From NCBI GenBank assembly GCA_022702705.1, contig CM040432.1, forward strand, positions 43,612,540 through 43,676,539: a DNA stretch of 64,000 nucleotides, given 5' to 3'. The first letter of the stretch is position 1, and every line of letters starts with the position of its first letter. The DNA comes from Papilionanthe hookeriana x Papilionanthe teres (lineage: Eukaryota; Streptophyta; Magnoliopsida; Asparagales; Orchidaceae). Positions 59,446 through 64,000 of this stretch are shown in pieces. The notes under the pieces are model-generated. The model was given only the letters and a program-made list of their open reading frames with translations, did not search any database and was not told the origin of the DNA. The position numbers were made by a program, and so were the translations under genes.

Positions 59446-61804
59446 GGAGAGGGTGGAGGGCCTCCCAGGGAGAGTTAGGGCTTGGGATCAGCTGCTCTTG
59501 GCAAGAGAAGAACAGCTACAATGGCCACTCGGGGATGGGGCGACTCGGCGAGTGAGAATTTCAAAGTTGGCTCACATGTGATCTCTCGTCCATGGTGTTT
59601 TCCGGCAGCCTGGTGGCCAGCCAGCCAGGCATGGGTCACCCTCAAGGTCAGGTGGGTCAGGGCTGGGACTTGGTGCAAGCAATTAGAAATTGCCATGTGT
59701 AAAGGCTTTGATTCAAAGTAGAATGGGGCATGGCTAGTTTTGAGTCTAAATGGGTCAATCCACCCATTTGGGCTTGGTGCACCCTTCAAGGTGGCTTTGG
59801 ATGCTGTGGGGGATCAAAGGGATCAGTCTGGTTTGGCATGGAGAAGTCTCCATCCAAATATATTTTGATTAAATTTAAGTTTAGGTGAAACATGATTAAG
59901 GCTAATGAGCTTTAGGGATTAAGGAAAGCCCCCCTCTTCTTACCCAATATGGCATGGTGGAGTGTCCAAAGCTCTCATGGCTCACATGTGGCTCATGCAT
60001 GGCTTCATGGCTCACCTTTGGCTTGGCAAAAAGTTTGGTCAATTTCATAAAAATGGATTTTAAGGATTTTGGATAATTTTGTGGGAATTTGGATGAAGCT
60101 TCATTTAGAATTATTTGATCATTGGTTTAGGACTTAGGGATTATTTTAATTGAAAGTATGATGAGGGGAAATGTCATATGGGCTTTGGATGAATTTTTGG
60201 GCTTTTGGATGTGGTAAAAGATGGGCTTTTAAAATGGTTTAAGGAATGGGCCTTAATGTTTAAAAATGAATTTATGGATGGGAATTTTGTAAAGAGGTTG
60301 GGCCAAATAATTTTTGGGTTTAGCTCATGGGTGTGTCATGAGTGACTTGAAGCAAATTGGGGGTGATTTGGGTTTGAATTGGGTTGAATTTGAGCTCTTT
60401 TGATGAATGGGCCAATATAGGTCCAAGTGGGCCAAGTTGGGCCAATGTTGGGCTAGGGTTGAAATTGATGTAAAATTAATGTTGAGAAATGTTTATGAGA
60501 GTGTTTCAAAGAGGTTTTGACTTTGGTTGGGCTTTGATTTTGGGGTTTGGGTTCATTTGGGTTAGGTTTGAGTTTAGGTCAAAATTGGGCCTTTTAGCTT
60601 TGGGTTGAATTTGAGTGGGGTTTGGGTCCAAATTTTGGGCAAATCATGTTAGTGTTTTGCTTGTGGGGATGCTAAGGAAGATTTAGAAAAGATTTGGGGT
60701 TAATTGGAGTTGAATTGGGTGAGTTTGGGTTAGGTTTGGGTCATGGGTCCAAATTGGGCTTTAAGGCCAAAAGTGAAATTGGATCCAAATGACAATCACA
60801 TTGGACTTGGATTTGGTCTCGATTGGTGTTGGGAATGTTGGATTGAAGTTTAGGATTGAATTGGACCAGAATTTGGGTCAATTGGGTAGGTTTGGTTTGA
60901 CATTGGGTTCACTTAGGGTTAAAATTGGTCAAATTGGGGGTTTTGACAAAAGTAGAGTAAATTGACAAAATTGGCCCATGGTGTAGTTGAACAAAATGAA
61001 ATTGGGAATATTTGGGATTTTATGGAGTTTTATGGGAATTTTTTGAATTTTTGGATTTTTGGGTCAAGGGGGGTATTTTGGGTATTTGGAGGGTATTGGG
61101 AGGTTTTCTTGGAATTTTTGGTATTTTTGGGTATGGATGATCAATTTGAGTGGAGATAAATGTTTAGGAATGATTTTGGAGAATTTTGGGTGATTTGGAA
61201 ATTTTTGAGAAATTTGGGTAGTTTCAAGGGTTTTGGGTAGGTTAGGCGGGTCAAAAATTGAAAATTTGGAAAATTGAAGATTGGGTAAATTTGAGTGGAA
61301 TGAAATCATTTTGGTTGAGCTATGAAGCCACATCAAGCTCACATGAGCCATGAAGGGACTCATCTGAGGCATTCACTATGTTGTTCCTAACCCTCTTAGC
61401 CAAGGGCTTAGGGGTTAAGGACCATCCATGTGAATCACCTACATGAGTCAGGAGGTCAAGTTAGGTATGGGTGTGGTTTTAGGAGGTATGTGAAAGTGTA
61501 GTGTATGAGTGTAGTGTGTGTGTAAGCCAGCCCCTTCACCAGACCAGGCCACCCAGGGCAGTCCTAAGGCCAAAGAGTCCTATAGGAACTCATCCTTTAA
61601 ACTTCCACATTTGATTTCAACCCTCTAGGTGATTAGGGGTCTACGATCGAGTTTGTGGAGTTTGCGGGGCGTTAAGAAGTGGTTTGAAATTCTAGATGGT
61701 GGATCCCAATTCTAGTCCTCTAAGATAGACAAAGGAAAAGCCTAAGGCTAGATCCTAAGTACTAAAAATAAGAAGAGAAGACCTCATCAAAAATGAGGTC
61801 AACA

Positions 61805-61809
61805 CTTTT
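61805..61809. repeat. Target-site duplication of solo LTR S, right copy (CTTTT)
   Basis: Perfect match to 54369-54373. Confidence 0.85.
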
Positions 61810-62607
61810 ATAATAAATTGTGATAATTTTTACTTAAAACTTAATTTACTTTCAAATTGGCCATTTGATTTGTTAAAATGTGTTGAATATCAACTATAGT
61901 AAAAATTACATCTGATATTCGGGGAATTCAAAAGCCTTGGAAGGAGGGTGCAAATAAATAGGGAAATAATATCATCGGGCGTAGAATTGAGCATTTTAGT
62001 GTGACGGACTAAAATATTCAATTCGGTCCTATTGTTTTAGAGCTGAAGTGTAGATGTTAGCCCTCGGGCGAGGGGAACGTGGGAGCTCGAAGTGGCAATC
62101 GGTATCCTCCCGGCCTAGCCGCGGATTCAGCAATCAAACATAGGATTAGTCAATATTCTTTACACTGGACCAAAGGGTAAAGAATATGAATGCTCGTATT
62201 TGTCACAATACCTTAAAATTATCTATTTAAATTCATCAATCACTTAAATTTCTAAACAAGGGGAAAGATACTTTTTCTGAATAGTTAAGACTTATTAAGC
62301 AATTAGTTTAGTTTCCTGCACTTTCAATACGTATTAATTTTCTACTTAGCTAAGTTACCTGGTTAGAATACTTAGTTTACTTTACTTTATTGTGCTTAAA
62401 TTTAGAATTCCAAATTTTCGTATACATGTTTTATTATTATTATTATTTTAAAATTAGCTGTTATTTAATTTTCTTTTTCCCTGTGGGATCGATAACGAGG
62501 ACTCCACTAGAGCCCTGTATTACTTGATATGATACGTATACTTGCGTAGCATCCACAACATAAACAATTACAAATTCTATACATATAATATAGCGGGGTC
62601 AAGTTTT

Positions 62608-62619
62608 TGGTGCCGTTGC
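62608..62619 (+). other. Former primer-binding site inside Z LTR
   Basis: TGGTGCCGTTGC, one C-to-T difference from the functional PBS 57 bp downstream, each preceded by GTCAAGTTTT. Interpreted as an older PBS now inside an extended LTR; alternatively a duplicated leader. Confidence 0.6.
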
Positions 62620-62664
62620 AATTAAATTAAAAATATCATAATATAAAATTGTGGGTCAAGTTTT

Positions 62665-62682
62665 TGGCGCCGTTGCCGGGGA
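62665..62682 (+). other. Primer-binding site of Athila element Z
   Basis: TGGCGCCGTTGCCGGGGA, the common Athila-type PBS usually assigned to tRNA-Asp. Confidence 0.9.
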
Positions 62683-62757
62683 AAGTAAGAAAAATTTACT
62701 AGAGTAACGGACTATTTTAGAATAATCATAATAAATAAATATCTATTCTAAAATTGT

Positions 62758-64000
62758 ATGCGCAAATTTAGAAAAGAAAATTTAATACCTTACGATTCTG
62801 AATTAGAGCGTACAATTAAAAGAATTAGAAAACAAAAGAAACAAATAATAAATTTAACACAAATGGCGAATATTCCTGAAATTCAAAATATGAACCAACA
62901 AAAACCATTAAGAGATTATGCCAACCCTACATCAGATGAAATTCATTTAACTATTCAAAACCCTGATGTAGCTTCTAATTCATTTGAACTTAAACCTGCA
63001 ATTATCCAAATGGTATAAAACAATCAATGTAGTGGTTCACCTACTGATGATCCTAATTTACATCTTGCTAGTTTTCTAGAACTTTGTGCTACTTTTAAAT
63101 ATCAAGGAGTATCTGACGATGCTATAAGACTTAGACTTTTTCCTTTTTCATTAAGGGATAAGGCTAAAATGTGGTTGAATTCGTTAGCACCTGGATCTAT
63201 TAAAACTTGGGGAGAATAATCACAAAAATTTCTATCGAAATATTTTCCACCATCTAAAACTGCTAAGTTTAGAAATGATATAACTTCTTTTTGTCAATTA
63301 GATGGAGAATCAATATATGAATCTTGAGACAGATTTAAGGAACTTCTTAGGAAATGCCCACATCATGCGCTACCGAGATCGGCCGATTATTCAAACCTTT
63401 TATAATGGATTAGTAGGATCTTTAAGATCAATCATCGATGCTGCTGCTGGAGGTTCATTAATGTCTAAACCATTTGATGAAGCTTATGCACTAGTCGAAG
63501 AAATGGTAACAAATAATTTCCAATGGCCTGCTGATAGAGTAAATCCAAAAAGATAGCCAACATTCATGAAAACGATGCAATATCTATGTTAGCTTCTCAA
63601 ATTGCCGCTATATCTAAGAAATTAGATCATTTTGGAATGAACTACTCTCCTACTTTAGAAGAAAACTCATCTGGACAAATCATAGAATCTCAATCTAATT
63701 ATGAAACTTTAAATGCTATTAATAATAGAACTAATAACCCTTATTCAAACTATTATAATCCTGGTTGGAAAACTCATCCAAATTTTAATTGGAATAACAC
63801 ATCTAATCAACAATGGATGAATCAACCTAATCAAGCAAATCCAAACTATAAACCCAATTACCCACCTGGATTTAATAACAATAACCTTCAATTCAAAGAT
63901 AAGAAATTATCTATGGATGAATTAATTTTGAATATGGGTCATCAACTACAAAATCAAGGAAATCAACTACAAATTCAAGGAAATCAATTACAAATTCAAG
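62758..64000 (+). pseudogene. gag: Gag of Athila element Z, broken and running off window
   Basis: Starts MRKFRKENLIPYDSELERTIKR at 62758, followed by PLRDYANPTSDEIHL. A TAA at about 63016 interrupts before PNLHLASFLELCATFKY and AIRLRLFPFSLRDKAKMWLN. A second stop occurs at GE*SQKFLSKYFPP, and a third at YES*DRFKELLRKCPHH where Trp is usual (TGG to TGA). A frameshift near 63360 moves FYNGLVGSLRSIIDAAAGGS and NNFQWPADRVNPK to another frame (to 63556), and the first frame resumes at IANIHENDAISMLASQIAA. NPGWKTHPNFNWN and YPPGFNNN follow, then QLQIQGN repeats at the window edge. Particle shell protein of the family. Confidence 0.88.

Larger units (their letters stand above)
54374..61804 (-). mobile_element. 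S: solo Ogre-type LTR, 7.4 kb, reverse strand
   Basis: A complete LTR reading backward from TATCGGCATA (reversed ...TGCCGATA end; the usual terminal base pair is changed) to GAGGTCAACA at 61804. Both sides carry the 5-bp repeat CTTTT and there is no internal region, the signature of recombination between the two LTRs of one element. It has the long-form 3' end, like Q. TATTTAAA is on the minus strand at 59445-59438, the AATTT array at about 56465-56810, and a patchy local duplication of GGAACATCACCAAATTTT at 58188-58246. No protein gene. Confidence 0.9.
61805..62658 (+). repeat. Z: 5' LTR of Athila element, right part
   Basis: Continues the Z LTR after S. Includes CCCTGTGGGATCGATAA and the GATACGTATACTTGCG block shared with the Y LTR. 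Ends GGGTCA at 62658. An earlier GGGGTCA ends at 62601 and is followed by TGGTGCCGTTGC (62608-62619), a one-mismatch match to the start of the real PBS. Confidence 0.8.

Overview
This window is plant nuclear heterochromatin made almost entirely of nested Ty3/gypsy LTR retrotransposons. I see no host gene, tRNA, rRNA or CRISPR array. The lineage evidence is two primer-binding sites of plant-typical kind, Tat/Ogre-type pol with a second RNase H, Athila-type gag-pol with a post-pol ORF, and perfect 5-bp target-site duplications (TSDs). The host is most likely an angiosperm; the species cannot be named from sequence alone. No previously undescribed gene system stands out. The unusual material is in the architecture and non-coding structure of the repeats.

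Layout, left to right. R1 is a reverse-strand Ogre LTR that starts left of the window (1-2611) and resumes at 30894-31326. It is split by Q (2612-30893, + strand), a 28.3-kb full-length Tat/Ogre element with ~7.5-kb LTRs (2612-10122 and 23389-30893) and a perfect TSD ATGAG. Inside Q, in order: PBS (10128), decayed gag (10651-13582), protease (14035-14860), RT (15650-16480), RNase H (16490-17140), second 'archaeal-type' RNase H (17150-17620), integrase (17870-18970), an unassigned post-pol region (19270-20745), an 82-bp tandem array (21575-22915) and a weak polypurine tract. R1 itself abuts the middle of another + strand Ogre LTR, P1 (31327-38269). P1 ends against a 299-bp scrap of Athila RT, X (38270-38568), followed by an older reverse-strand Ogre LTR, R2 (38569-42542). 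R2 is interrupted by Y, a reverse-strand Athila element (42543-53613, 5' end not seen). Just upstream of Y gag sits Z, a + strand Athila element (53614 to beyond 64000). The 5' LTR of Z is split by S, a solo reverse-strand Ogre LTR (54374-61804) with TSD CTTTT.

None of the coding regions is intact end to end, so these are mostly non-autonomous or dead copies. The best preserved frame is Athila RT/RNase H at 49579-50915 on the minus strand. Six copies or part-copies of the giant Ogre LTR allow comparison within the window. They share a TATTTAAA promoter candidate, hairpins with apparent compensatory changes, a GC-rich block, an (AAATT)n array, and a G-poor 1.3-kb segment enclosed by inverted repeats. 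The main observations for a second look are: two insertions 2 bp apart in the same LTR motif; LTR 3' ends that appear to have grown outward past an old primer-binding site in both Ogre and Athila; and dyad-symmetric motif arrays at equivalent LTR positions of the two Athila elements that differ in sequence but keep the symmetry. All element boundaries come from reading TG...CA ends, TSDs and cross-copy comparison by eye.
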